A program made the translations under genes and the position numbers. From contig NZ_JAMXMV010000005.1 of assembly GCF_024055715.1 (NCBI RefSeq), positions 124,001 through 188,000 on the forward strand: a stretch of 64,000 nucleotides of DNA. The letters are read 5' to 3'. The notes beneath the pieces were generated by a model, which had not been told where the DNA came from, did not search any database, and saw nothing but the letters and a program-made list of their open reading frames with translations. Positions 42,543 through 50,768 of the stretch are shown here, piece by piece (positions within the stretch are counted from its first letter, which is position 1; each line of letters starts with the position of its first letter). The DNA comes from Actinoallomurus soli. GTDB taxonomy: Bacteria > Actinomycetota > Actinomycetes > Streptosporangiales > Streptosporangiaceae.

Positions 42543-43423
42543 CGGCCCTCCTCCTGCCGCCAGGCGCGGACGGCGGACTGGTAGGCCGCCTCGTCGCCGG
42601 CCAGGAACCGCTCGCGGAACGCCGTCCAGGCCGCCGGGTCGCCGGCCGCGGCGGCGTACGCCCGCTGGAACGCCTCGTCGCGGCCGTGGTCCGGTTCGCA
42701 GGAGGTGAAGTGGGCGCCGTTCGGCGTCTCGACGACGCCCGTCACGTGGGACCGGCTGATCAGCAGGCTCTGCACCGGGCCCTCCTTGAGGAGGTCGGCC
42801 GTCTCGACGAGGCGTTCGCACGAGACGTACGTCCGGGCCGCCGCCTTGGCGAACAGGTCGTCGAGGTACGGGTCGGGGCCGAGGTACTGACCGTTGCCGC
42901 GCCGGTCCGCCCGGTTGAGGTGGATCAGGGCGACGTCCATCGTCAGCGCGGGCATCGCGACCAGCTCCTCGCGGCCGTCGTACGGGGAGCGGACCGTCCT
43001 CAGCTCGGGGTTCACGCGCATGACGTCGGAGCCGAGGCCGGAGGGGGTGGGCAGGAAGGGCAGTCGGTGCGCCGCCGCGTACAGCCCGAACATGAACATG
43101 CCCTCGTCGTACTCGGTGAAGGCGATCGTCCCCTGCTGCCGGGCCCGGCGGAAGTGCGGTTCGAGGGGGATCGAGTCGAGCGTCGCGAACGGCGCGACGA
43201 CGCGCCGGACCTTGCCGTACGCGCACAGCAGCCCGACGTCCGGGCCGCCGTAGGAGATCACGGTGAGGTCGGTGAGTCCGGAGCGGCAGATCGCCCGGAC
43301 GAGGGCCATCGGCTTGCGCCGCGAGCCCCAGCCGCCGATGCCGACGGTCATCCCGGACTCGATCGAGCCGACCACCTCCTCGATCGGGAGCTCCTTCGCG
43401 GCGGCGTTCGACGCGGTGGTCAC
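42539..43423 (-). CDS. ipdA: IpdA-like CoA-transferase-fold alpha subunit
   Basis: A 294-residue alpha subunit. The glycine loop VGIGGWGSRRKPMALVR is near residue 26 and identifies the Ipd subgroup; YGGPDVGLLCAYGKVRRV and FTEYDEGMFMFGLYAAAHRLPF follow. In Mycobacterium IpdAB hydrolyses the last carbocycle of the steroid nucleus. GTG 43423 has AAGGAGA upstream and overlaps the echA20 stop as GTGA. Order echA20-ipdA-ipdB-ipdC is as in M. tuberculosis Rv3550-Rv3553. Confidence 0.9.
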   Translation of the reverse strand: MTTASNAAAKELPIEEVVGSIESGMTVGIGGWGSRRKPMALVRAICRSGLTDLTVISYGGPDVGLLCAYGKVRRVVAPFATLDSIPLEPHFRRARQQGTIAFTEYDEGMFMFGLYAAAHRLPFLPTPSGLGSDVMRVNPELRTVRSPYDGREELVAMPALTMDVALIHLNRADRRGNGQYLGPDPYLDDLFAKAAARTYVSCERLVETADLLKEGPVQSLLISRSHVTGVVETPNGAHFTSCEPDHGRDEAFQRAYAAAAGDPAAWTAFRERFLAGDEAAYQSAVRAWRQEEGR

Positions 43424-44172
43424 GTCGTCTCCTTGTCCGCGACGAAGGCGGCGCGGTGGCGGTCGCCGGCGCCGGCGAGGTTCAGCTCGAAGGTGAAGCC
43501 CTGTTCGAACCGGTAGCTGCGTTTCGGATCGACCGGGTCGATGCCGTTCAGCGACTCCTTGGCCCGGCGGATGACGTACGGGTCCTTGGCGGCGATCGTC
43601 CCGGCGAGCTCCAGCGCGCGGTCGCGCAGGTCGGCGGCGGGAACGACCTCGAGCACGGACCCGTGCCGGTGCAGCTCCGCCGCGGTGACGGTACGGCAGG
43701 TGTAGACCATCGCCCGCATCAGGTGCTGCGGCACGAGCCGGGCCAGGTGGGTCGCCGCGCCGAGGGCCCCGCGGTCCACTTCGGGCAGGCCGAAGTAGGC
43801 GTCCTCGGCCGCCACCACGATGTCGGCGTTGCCGACCAGGCCGATGCCGCCGCCCAGGCAGAAGCCGTGCACCGCCGCGATGACCGGCACCGCGCACTCG
43901 TAGACGGCCGCGAACGCGGCGTAGCAGCCGCGGTTGGCCCCGAGCAGCGCCGTGTGCCCTTCGGCGGCCTGCATCTCCTTGATGTCGACGCCGGCGTTGA
44001 AACCGCGCCCCTCGGAGCGGAGCACCACCGCGCGGACGGCCGGGTCGCGGCCGGCGGTCAGCAGCACGTCGGCCAGGTCCTGCCAGCCCCGGGCGGTCAG
44101 CGCGTTGACGGGTGGAACGTTCATGACGACCTCGGCGACGCCCGGTCGGTGAAGCGTGGTGGAGATGCCCAT
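43420..44172 (-). CDS. echA20: enoyl-CoA hydratase-family ring hydrolase EchA20-like
   Basis: A 250-residue crotonase-fold protein. The oxyanion hole comes from FNAGVDIKEMQ near residue 58 and HGFCLGGGIGLVGNADIV near 105. It lacks the usual pair of glutamates at the typical spacing; instead GLPEVDRGALGAATHL and the C-terminal tail (RSYRFEQGFTFELNLAGAGDRHRAAFV, in parts) resemble EchA20, which opens ring D in steroid breakdown. First gene of the minus-strand echA20-ipdAB-ipdC run, behind a KstR2-like palindrome. Confidence 0.87.
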   Translation of the reverse strand: MGISTTLHRPGVAEVVMNVPPVNALTARGWQDLADVLLTAGRDPAVRAVVLRSEGRGFNAGVDIKEMQAAEGHTALLGANRGCYAAFAAVYECAVPVIAAVHGFCLGGGIGLVGNADIVVAAEDAYFGLPEVDRGALGAATHLARLVPQHLMRAMVYTCRTVTAAELHRHGSVLEVVPAADLRDRALELAGTIAAKDPYVIRRAKESLNGIDPVDPKRSYRFEQGFTFELNLAGAGDRHRAAFVADKETT

Positions 44173-44185
44173 GCGCTACCTTTCC

Positions 44186-44199
44186 ACCAAACGTTTGTT
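44186..44199. promoter_or_regulatory. KstR2-like operator in the echA20/SDR promoter
   Basis: ACCAAACGTTTGTT holds the perfect ten-base palindrome CAAACGTTTG. It differs from the recalled KstR2 consensus at the two symmetric positions (A and T instead of G and C). It stands between divergent echA20 and the SDR gene, the same setting as the site at 38010. Confidence 0.65.
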
Positions 44200-44226
44200 A
44201 GAAGTATCGTACAGGGGGAGGGTGCG

Positions 44227-44994
44227 ATGGCCTACACGCTCGATCTCAGCGGCAAGGTCGCGGTCGTGACCGGGGGCGTGCGCGGGGTCGGTCTCGGCAT
44301 CAGCCGGGCGTTCCTCGACGCCGGCGCCGAGGTGATCGCCGTCGCCCGCCACGCGCCGGAGCGGCCGCCGCCCGGTCTGGGGTTCGTCCCGCTCGACGTA
44401 CGCGACGCCGGCGCCGTACGGGACCTCGTCGAGAGCCTCGACCGGCTCGACGTCCTGGTGAACAACGCGGGCGGCACCCCGTACCTGCCGGCCGCCGACG
44501 GCGATCCCCGCACGCACGCCAAGATCATTGAGCTGAACCTCGTCGCCCCCCTCTTCGCCGCCCGGGCGGCCAACGCGGTCATGCAGCGCGGCGACGGCGG
44601 CTCGATCATCATGGTCGGCAGCGTGAGCGGGGTGCGCCCGTCGCCGGGCACCGCGGCGTACGGCGCGGCGAAGGCGGGCCTGGACAACCTCACCCGCAGC
44701 CTGGCCGTCGAGTGGGCGCCGAAGGTGCGCGTCAACGCGCTGACCCTCGGCATGGTCCGCACCGAGCGATCGCACCTGCACTACGGCGACGAGGAGGGCA
44801 TCGCCGCCGTCGAGCGCACCGTGCCCCTGGGCCGGCTGGCCGACCCGTACGACGCCGGGGCCGCGTGCGTCTTCCTCGCCTCCGACCTCGCCGGGTACGT
44901 CAGCGGCTCGGCGCTGCTGGTGCACGGCGGCGGCGAGCGCCCCGCCTTCCTCGGCGCGGCCAACACGGACCGGACGAACCGGGAGGATGAATGA
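44227..44994 (+). CDS. short-chain dehydrogenase, Rv3549c-like
   Basis: A 255-residue classical SDR with TGGVRGVGLG as cofactor motif, NNAGG, VGSVSG as the catalytic Ser region and YGAAK. GGGGGAGG precedes ATG 44227. The equivalent gene in M. tuberculosis (Rv3549c) lies divergently beside echA20 in the KstR2 regulon. It likely oxidises or reduces a hydroxyl of a C/D-ring CoA intermediate. The stop overlaps the ATG of the next SDR, so both are co-translated. Confidence 0.85.
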   Translation: MAYTLDLSGKVAVVTGGVRGVGLGISRAFLDAGAEVIAVARHAPERPPPGLGFVPLDVRDAGAVRDLVESLDRLDVLVNNAGGTPYLPAADGDPRTHAKIIELNLVAPLFAARAANAVMQRGDGGSIIMVGSVSGVRPSPGTAAYGAAKAGLDNLTRSLAVEWAPKVRVNALTLGMVRTERSHLHYGDEEGIAAVERTVPLGRLADPYDAGAACVFLASDLAGYVSGSALLVHGGGERPAFLGAANTDRTNREDE

Positions 44995-45890
44995 TCTGTG
45001 AGGGCCGTGTCGTCGTCGTCACCGGGGCCGGGCGCGGGCTCGGGCGTGCCCACGCCCTGGAGTTCGCCCGGCAGGGCGCGGCGGTCGTGGTGAACGACAT
45101 CGGGGCCGGGCCGGACGGCTCGGGCGGCTCCCCGGGCCCGGCCGACGACGTGGTCGCGGAGATCCGGGGAACGGGCGGGGAGGCGGTCGCCGCGCCGTAC
45201 GACGTCGCCACCTCCGAGGGCGCGGAGGCGCTGGTGCGGACCGCCCTCGACGCGTTCGGGCGGCTCGACACGCTCGTCTGCAACGCCGGGTTCCTGCGCG
45301 ACCGCATGCTCGTGAACCTGTCGGAGGAGGAGTGGGACGCGGTCACGCGCGTCCACCTCAAGGGGCACTTCCTGCCGCTGCGGCAGGCGGGTCTGCACTG
45401 GCGGGCCGAGGCGAAGGCGGGCCGTCCCGGGACCGGCCGCGTCGTCATGACCTCCTCGGGGGCGGGACTGCTCGGCAGCGTCGGCCAGGGCAACTACGCG
45501 GCGGCCAAGGCGGGCGTCGTCGGGCTGGCCCTGGTGGCGGCGGCCGAGCTGGGGCGCTACGGCGTACGGGTCAACGCGATCGCCCCGGCGGCCCGTACCC
45601 GTATGACCGAGGAGGTGTTCGCCGCGACGATGGCGGCGCCCGGGGACGGCGGCTTCGACGCGATGGCGCCGGAGAACGTGTCGCCGCTCGTCGCCTGGCT
45701 CGGGTCGTCCGGCTGTGACGTCACGGGCCGGGTGTTCGAGGCCGAGGGCGGCCGGATCTGCGTGATGGAGGGGTTCCGGCACGGGCCGGCCGTCGACAAG
45801 GGGGCGCGGTGGGACGCCGCGGAGCTGGGGCCCGTGGTCCGCGGCCTGCTGGCCGGGGCCGCGTCACCGGAGCCGGTGTACGGCGCCTGA
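44991..45890 (+). CDS. short-chain dehydrogenase, Rv3548c-like
   Basis: A 299-residue SDR with TGAGRGLGRAHALEFARQGA and VVNDIGA (the NAD-binding acid D and extra loop of the multifunctional-enzyme type), CNAGFLRDRM, TSSGAGLLGS and YAAAK. This subgroup resembles 3-hydroxyacyl-CoA dehydrogenase domains of peroxisomal MFE2. It overlaps the previous gene (ATGA). The M. tuberculosis counterpart Rv3548c has the same place in the HIP cluster. The last gene of the cluster seen here. Confidence 0.85.
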   Translation: MICEGRVVVVTGAGRGLGRAHALEFARQGAAVVVNDIGAGPDGSGGSPGPADDVVAEIRGTGGEAVAAPYDVATSEGAEALVRTALDAFGRLDTLVCNAGFLRDRMLVNLSEEEWDAVTRVHLKGHFLPLRQAGLHWRAEAKAGRPGTGRVVMTSSGAGLLGSVGQGNYAAAKAGVVGLALVAAAELGRYGVRVNAIAPAARTRMTEEVFAATMAAPGDGGFDAMAPENVSPLVAWLGSSGCDVTGRVFEAEGGRICVMEGFRHGPAVDKGARWDAAELGPVVRGLLAGAASPEPVYGA

Positions 45891-45972
45891 GACCCGCAGA
45901 TGGCCGGCGCGTTCTCTCCCTGATTGCCTACTTGGGACGTATCTCGCCGGGCGGGCGTCTCGGACGAACCGG

Positions 45973-46003
45973 GTTGCTCTATAGTTAGTTAGCGCTAAGC
46001 AAC
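45973..46003. promoter_or_regulatory. palindromes upstream of the MFS gene, likely MarR operator
   Basis: TTAGCGCTAA (45989-45998) is a perfect ten-base palindrome. It lies inside a wider pair GTTGCT (45973-45978) and AGCAAC (45998-46003). TATAGT at 45980-45985 looks like a -10 box. A MarR gene follows the MFS gene, so feedback control is likely. Confidence 0.6.
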
Positions 46004-46038
46004 ATTTGTGCTGACGAACTATCAGGAGCGCATCCCCC

Positions 46039-48441
46039 ATGACGACGGGCGCACACGCGACCGGACGACCAGACCACCGGGCCCTCGGGCCCGGATACAA
46101 GTGGATCGCGCTGTCGAACACGACGCTCGGCGTGCTGATGGTCATGATCAATCAGTCGATCGTGCTCATCGCGCTGCCGAACATCTTCGACGGCATCGGT
46201 CTCGACCCTCTCGGCGCCGGAAACACCAGTTACCTGCTGTGGATGATGATGGGCTTCATGGTCGTCACCGCGGTACTGGTGGTGTCCTTCGGCCGGCTCG
46301 GCGACATGTACGGCCGGGTCCGGATGTACAACCTCGGCTTCGCCGTCTTCACCGTCTGCTCGATCCTGCTGTCGATCTGCTGGATGCACGGATCGGCGGC
46401 GGCCCTCTGGCTCATCGGCTGGCGGATCGTCCAGGGCGTCGGCGGCGCGCTGCTGTTCGCCAACTCGACCGCCATTCTCACCGACGCGTTCCCCGCCACC
46501 AAGCGCGGCATGGCCCTCGGCATCAACGCGATCGCGGGCATCGCCGGCTCGTTCATCGGGCTGATCCTCGGCGGCATCCTCGGCCCGGTCAACTGGCACT
46601 ACGTCTTCCTGGTCTCGGTGCCGTTCGGCATCTTCGGGACGTTCTGGGCCTACATCAAGCTGCACGACACCGGTGTCCGCAAGAAGGCCAAGATCGACTG
46701 GTGGGGCAACCTCACCTTCGCTATCGGTTTGATCTCGGTTCTGATCGGCATCACCTACGGGATCCAGCCGTACAAGGATCACACCATGGGATGGACCAAC
46801 CCGTGGGTGCTCACCGCGCTGATCGGCGGCGCGCTCGTCCTGTGCGTCTTCCTCTTCATCGAGACGAGGATCGCCGAGCCGCTGTTCAACCTCTCGCTGT
46901 TCAAGAACCGCACCTTCACCGCGGGGAACCTGGCGAGCCTGCTGACCGCGCTCGGCCGCGGTGGCCTGCAGTTCATGCTGATCATCTGGCTGCAGGGCAT
47001 CTGGCTGCCCCAGCACGGCTACAGCTTCGAGGACACGCCGCTGTGGGCGGGCATCTACATGATCCCGCTGACCGTCGGCTTCCTGCTGTCGGCACCGCTG
47101 TCCGGGATCCTGTCGGACCGGCTCGGCGCGCGGGTGTTCACGGTCGGCGGCGCGCTCGTCACGGGGCTCAGCTTCCTGCTGCTCCTCGCCATCCCGGTGA
47201 ACTTCTCCTACTGGGTCTTCGCCCTGCTGCTCGTGATCAACGGCATCGGGTCCGGCATGTTCGCCTCGCCGAACCGCGCCGACATCATGAACTCGGTCCC
47301 GGCCGACCAGCGGGGCGTCGGCGCCGGCATGACCGCGACCTTCCAGAACGCCGCGATGGTGCTGTCGATCGGCATCTTCTTCAGCCTGATGGTGGCGGGC
47401 CTGTCGCACAGCCTGCCGTCGTCGATGGAGAGCGGCCTGACGGCCCAGGGCGTCCCGGCCCAGACGGCCCACGGAATCTCGCAGCTGCCGCCGATCGCGG
47501 TGCTGTTCGCGGCGTTCCTCGGCTACAACCCGATGCAGCAGCTGCTCGGCCCCGAGCTGCACAAGCTGCCCGCCGACCACGCCTCGTACCTCACCGGGCG
47601 CAGCTTCTTCCCGCACCTGATCACGCAGCCGTTCCACGACGGCCTGACGGTCGCGTTCTGGTTCGCGATCGTCGCCTGTGTCGTCGCCGCGATCGCGTCG
47701 CTGCTGACCAAGCGGAACAAGCCGGGCCAGGAGCCCGCCGAGCACGAGTCGCTCGGCTCGGAGCTGGCCGGGGTGACCGGCGAGGCCGGGATCGCGCTCA
47801 GCGAGCCCACCGTCCCGCAGATGGTCCCGACGGCCGGCCACGCGCCGGCGGACGCCCGGCCCACGGCCCAGGACCTCGTCACCACGCACGCGCCGGGGGC
47901 GGCCCAGCGGGCCGTGTCGAACGGCCGGCAGGGCCCGGTCATCGCGGGTCTCATCCACGACGGGTCGGGCGCGCCCGTGAGGGGCGCCGCCGTCACGGTC
48001 ACCGGCCCCGACGGACACCAGCTCGGGCGGGCCACGACCGGCCCGGACGGCCGGTACTCCATCGCGGTCACGGACGGCGACCACCTCGTGATCGCCACCG
48101 CGCCCGGCCGCGTCCCGCAGGCCGCGACCGTCATCGTGGGGGAGGCGTCGGTCGTACGGGACTTCCCGCTCGTTCCCGACAGCGTCGCCCCGACCGGCGC
48201 GCTGCACGGCGTGGTGCGCTCCCCGCACGGAGAGCCGGTCGCCGGGATCACCACGACCGTCACCGACGAGAACGGCGAGGTGGTCGCGACCACCGTCACC
48301 GACGAGAACGGCGCGTACCGGATCACCGGGCTGGCGGACGGCGGTTACACGCTGGTCGCGGCCGGCCACCGTCCCGTGACGGCGACCGTCCAGGTGACGC
48401 CCGGCGTGCCGTCCGACGTGCGCGTGGCGCTGGGCGACTGA
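46039..48441 (+). CDS. MFS exporter (DHA2, 14 TM) fused to carboxypeptidase-regulatory-like domains
   Basis: An 800-residue protein. Residues 1-560 are a 14-helix drug:proton antiporter of the EmrB/QacA type: LGVLMVMINQSIVLIALPNIF, GRLGDMYGRVRMYN and GINAIAGIAGSFIGLILGG (each a family block). After a linker with a LTKRNKPGQEPAEHESL stretch, two beta-sandwich carboxypeptidase-regulatory-like domains occupy about 630-800 (VRGAAVTVTGPDGHQLG, GRYSIAVTDGDHLVIATAPG and a second copy). Such soluble tails are unusual for MFS exporters and by topology should be cytoplasmic or, with an odd helix count, outside. The downstream MarR and two more proteins share the same domain. Confidence 0.88.
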   Translation: MTTGAHATGRPDHRALGPGYKWIALSNTTLGVLMVMINQSIVLIALPNIFDGIGLDPLGAGNTSYLLWMMMGFMVVTAVLVVSFGRLGDMYGRVRMYNLGFAVFTVCSILLSICWMHGSAAALWLIGWRIVQGVGGALLFANSTAILTDAFPATKRGMALGINAIAGIAGSFIGLILGGILGPVNWHYVFLVSVPFGIFGTFWAYIKLHDTGVRKKAKIDWWGNLTFAIGLISVLIGITYGIQPYKDHTMGWTNPWVLTALIGGALVLCVFLFIETRIAEPLFNLSLFKNRTFTAGNLASLLTALGRGGLQFMLIIWLQGIWLPQHGYSFEDTPLWAGIYMIPLTVGFLLSAPLSGILSDRLGARVFTVGGALVTGLSFLLLLAIPVNFSYWVFALLLVINGIGSGMFASPNRADIMNSVPADQRGVGAGMTATFQNAAMVLSIGIFFSLMVAGLSHSLPSSMESGLTAQGVPAQTAHGISQLPPIAVLFAAFLGYNPMQQLLGPELHKLPADHASYLTGRSFFPHLITQPFHDGLTVAFWFAIVACVVAAIASLLTKRNKPGQEPAEHESLGSELAGVTGEAGIALSEPTVPQMVPTAGHAPADARPTAQDLVTTHAPGAAQRAVSNGRQGPVIAGLIHDGSGAPVRGAAVTVTGPDGHQLGRATTGPDGRYSIAVTDGDHLVIATAPGRVPQAATVIVGEASVVRDFPLVPDSVAPTGALHGVVRSPHGEPVAGITTTVTDENGEVVATTVTDENGAYRITGLADGGYTLVAAGHRPVTATVQVTPGVPSDVRVALGD

Positions 48442-48443
48442 CC

Positions 48444-49067
48444 GTGGACGCCGATCCGCGGGCGGACCGCGCGGACGCGGACCGCGCGGACGCGGACCGC
48501 CTGGACGGGGTCCGCACGGACGCGGGCGCAACGGACGCGGACCGTACGGCCACGGACCGTGCGAACGGGGAGCGCGCGGGCGCGGGCCGGGAGCACGTCG
48601 GCCCGGTCCCCGTCGGCGAGGGGTCCGGGGCCGTCGCGGGGCGGCTCAGGGTCGCCCTCGTCGCCCTCAACCGCAGGATGCGCAAGGACTGGCCGGAGCA
48701 CCTGACCCCGAGCCGGCTGTCGGCGCTGACCACCATCGCCGCCGACGGGCCGCTCCCCGTCGGGGAGCTCGCCCGTCGGATGGCGGTCAGCACCCCGACC
48801 GTCTCCCACATCGTGGACGCGCTGGCGAAACTCGAACTGATCGATCGGCGGCCCGACCCACGGGACCGCCGGGTGTGCCGGCTCGTCCTGAGCGACGCCG
48901 GCGACGAACTGCTGGACGATCTCGGGCGGCGTACGACCGGGTTCCTCGAGGAGGAGATTCGGCGGCTGCCGGCGGAGCAGCGGGCCGGCCTCGCCGCCGC
49001 GCTGCCCGCCCTCGAAGCCCTGGCCGCGGCCCCGGAACGGCCGCACGACGGAGGAATGGACCGATGA
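48444..49067 (+). CDS. MarR-family regulator
   Basis: A 207-residue MarR protein. The winged helix (about 85-165) reads TPSRLSALTTIAADGPLPVGELARRMAVSTPTVSHIVDAL in pieces, with the wing RRPDPRDRRVCRLVLSDAG. Residues 1-50 are a low-complexity tract of repeated ADRADADR units coded by repeated GGACGCGGACCGC. GTG 48444 lies two bases after the MFS stop. A shorter form without the tract cannot be excluded. It likely controls the MFS operon through the palindrome at 45989. Confidence 0.88.
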   Translation: MDADPRADRADADRADADRLDGVRTDAGATDADRTATDRANGERAGAGREHVGPVPVGEGSGAVAGRLRVALVALNRRMRKDWPEHLTPSRLSALTTIAADGPLPVGELARRMAVSTPTVSHIVDALAKLELIDRRPDPRDRRVCRLVLSDAGDELLDDLGRRTTGFLEEEIRRLPAEQRAGLAAALPALEALAAAPERPHDGGMDR

Positions 49068-49840
49068 CTGAGAACACGGCGCTGAGCGAGACGCTCACCG
49101 TCTTCGGCACGGTGCAGCGGACGGAGGGACCGCCGGTCGCCGACGCGGTGGTCACGCTGGCCGACATGGCCGGCCGCAAGATCGGCTCCGCGTACACGGG
49201 GATGGACGGGGAGTACCGCCTGACCGTGCAGAAGGGCGGTACCTACCTGATCATCGCCTCGGCGCCCGGACACGAGCCGATCGCCTCGCTCGTGGCGGTC
49301 GGAACGGGGACCGTCCGCCACGACATGACGATCGCCGGCGTCGGGGGACTGATCGGCATCGTCCGGTTGTCCGGCACCCGCCGGCCGGTCTCGGACGCCA
49401 CGATCACCGTGACCGACGTCCAGGGCGACGTGGTCGCGACGGCGCGCAGCACGGAGGGGGGCGGCTTCTCGTTCATCAGCCTCCCCGAGGGCGCCTACAC
49501 GCTGGTCGCCTCGGCGCCCGGACAGCGACCGGTGGCCGTCGCCGTGACGGTCCGGCAGGGCACGCAGACCCGGCAGGACCTGGAACTCCTGGCCCGCGGC
49601 ACGCTGAACGGCGAGGTACGGCTGCACGACCGGCCGTATGACGGCGCGCGGATCACGCTGATGGACCAGGCGGGCGGCATCGTCGGGAACGCCGTGAGCG
49701 GCGCGGCCGGTGAGTTCTCCTTCGAGGACCTCGAACCGGGGACGTACACCGTCGTCGCCGCGGGTCCCGGCCCGGCCGCCGTCCCCGTCCACATCATCGG
49801 CGGCCGGCCCGTCGAGGCCGACGTCACGCTGACCGCCTGA
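49064..49840 (+). CDS. triple carboxypeptidase-regulatory-like domain protein
   Basis: A 258-residue protein of three repeated beta-sandwich units of about 80 residues. Each has the pattern of GxxV...A.VTL.D..G......TD..G.Y.......G.Y.L.ASAPGH: AGRKIGSAYTGMDGEYRLTV, then VVATARSTEGGGFSF, then IVGNAVSGAAGEFSF. No signal peptide or catalytic site is seen. ATG overlaps the marR stop (ATGA). The same domain ends the MFS protein and begins the YceI protein, so this operon holds six related units in three proteins. Ligand unknown. Confidence 0.85.
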   Translation: MTENTALSETLTVFGTVQRTEGPPVADAVVTLADMAGRKIGSAYTGMDGEYRLTVQKGGTYLIIASAPGHEPIASLVAVGTGTVRHDMTIAGVGGLIGIVRLSGTRRPVSDATITVTDVQGDVVATARSTEGGGFSFISLPEGAYTLVASAPGQRPVAVAVTVRQGTQTRQDLELLARGTLNGEVRLHDRPYDGARITLMDQAGGIVGNAVSGAAGEFSFEDLEPGTYTVVAAGPGPAAVPVHIIGGRPVEADVTLTA

Positions 49841-49853
49841 AAGGGGCCTCTGA

Positions 49854-50660
49854 GTGAACAACGCGAACGCCGTCACGGCCCGGATCGTCGCCCCCGGCGG
49901 ATGGCCGGTCGAGCACGCGATCCTGACGCTCACCGACGCGACGGGCCGCCAGGCGGCCCGCACCGCGGTCGACTCGACCGGCCGCGCCGCCCTGGAGGGG
50001 GTCGCGCCCGGCGTCTACACGCTGATCGTCTCCGCCGCGGGACACCAGCCGGAGGCCCGGACCGCGGTCGTCGGCCCGGCCGGCCTCGACCTCGGTGACA
50101 TCGAGATCGCGGGGACCGGCGGGCGACGGCTCCCCGAACCGGGGGTCTGGGACATCGACCCGGTGCACTCTTCGGTGCAGGTCCGGGCCCGGCACATCGG
50201 GCTCGTCAGCGTGCGCGGGCGGATCGCCGACTTCAGCGGCGAGATCGTCGTCACCGATCCGGTGGAGAACTCCACGGTGGAGGTCGCGCTGCGGGCCGCC
50301 AGCATCGACACCGGGAACTCCGACCGCGACACCCACCTGCGCAGCAAGGACTTCCTGTACGTCGACGAGTACCCCGAGATCACCTTCCGCAGCAAGGGAC
50401 TGCGGCGGCTCGCCGACGACCGGTGGGCGATGGACGGTGAGCTGACCATCCGCGGGACGACGCGCCCGGTGACGCTCGACACCACCTACCTCGGCACGGG
50501 CCCGGACCCGTGGGGCGGCGTGCGCTGCGGCTTCCACGCGATCACGGAGCTGAACCGCGACGAGTTCGCCGTCGACTGGAACCAGGCCGTGCGCGTCGGA
50601 ATCGCCGCGGTGGGCGGGACGCTCCTGGTCGAACTCGACATCGAACTCGTGAAGCGCTGA
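49854..50660 (+). CDS. carboxypeptidase-regulatory-like domain fused to YceI
   Basis: A 268-residue fusion. Residues 1-85 are one beta-sandwich unit (HAILTLTDATGRQAARTAVDSTG), and residues 95-268 a YceI lipocalin-like domain: WDIDPVHSSVQVRARHIGLVSVRGR, then RDTHLRSKDFLYVDEYPEITFRS in parts, and RTTRPVTLDTTYLG. YceI proteins bind isoprenoids or other lipophilic molecules. No export signal is seen at the N-terminus. GTG start 14 bases after the previous gene. Together with the exporter it suggests handling of a hydrophobic compound. Confidence 0.88.
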   Translation: MNNANAVTARIVAPGGWPVEHAILTLTDATGRQAARTAVDSTGRAALEGVAPGVYTLIVSAAGHQPEARTAVVGPAGLDLGDIEIAGTGGRRLPEPGVWDIDPVHSSVQVRARHIGLVSVRGRIADFSGEIVVTDPVENSTVEVALRAASIDTGNSDRDTHLRSKDFLYVDEYPEITFRSKGLRRLADDRWAMDGELTIRGTTRPVTLDTTYLGTGPDPWGGVRCGFHAITELNRDEFAVDWNQAVRVGIAAVGGTLLVELDIELVKR

Positions 50661-50697
50661 GGGGCCCGGGCCGGCGCCCCGGGGCCGCCGATCGCCA

Positions 50698-50716
50698 GTA
50701 CTACATCCCGTAGTAC
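50698..50716. promoter_or_regulatory. inverted repeat upstream of small membrane-protein genes
   Basis: GTACTAC-ATCCC-GTAGTAC is a perfect 7-bp inverted repeat 53 bases before the GTG at 50769. ACTAC/GTAGT arms recall BlaI/CopY-type operators in actinomycetes, but no such regulator gene lies in the window. Confidence 0.5.
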
Positions 50717-50768
50717 GGTCTTCGTCCTGGAGAGGAAGCGAACGGCGAACCCAGAGGAAGGCTGACGC

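Noticed and set aside
45985-48531. An 848-codon minus-strand frame opposite the MFS gene
   Set aside because: Antisense shadow of a protein with clear membrane helices.
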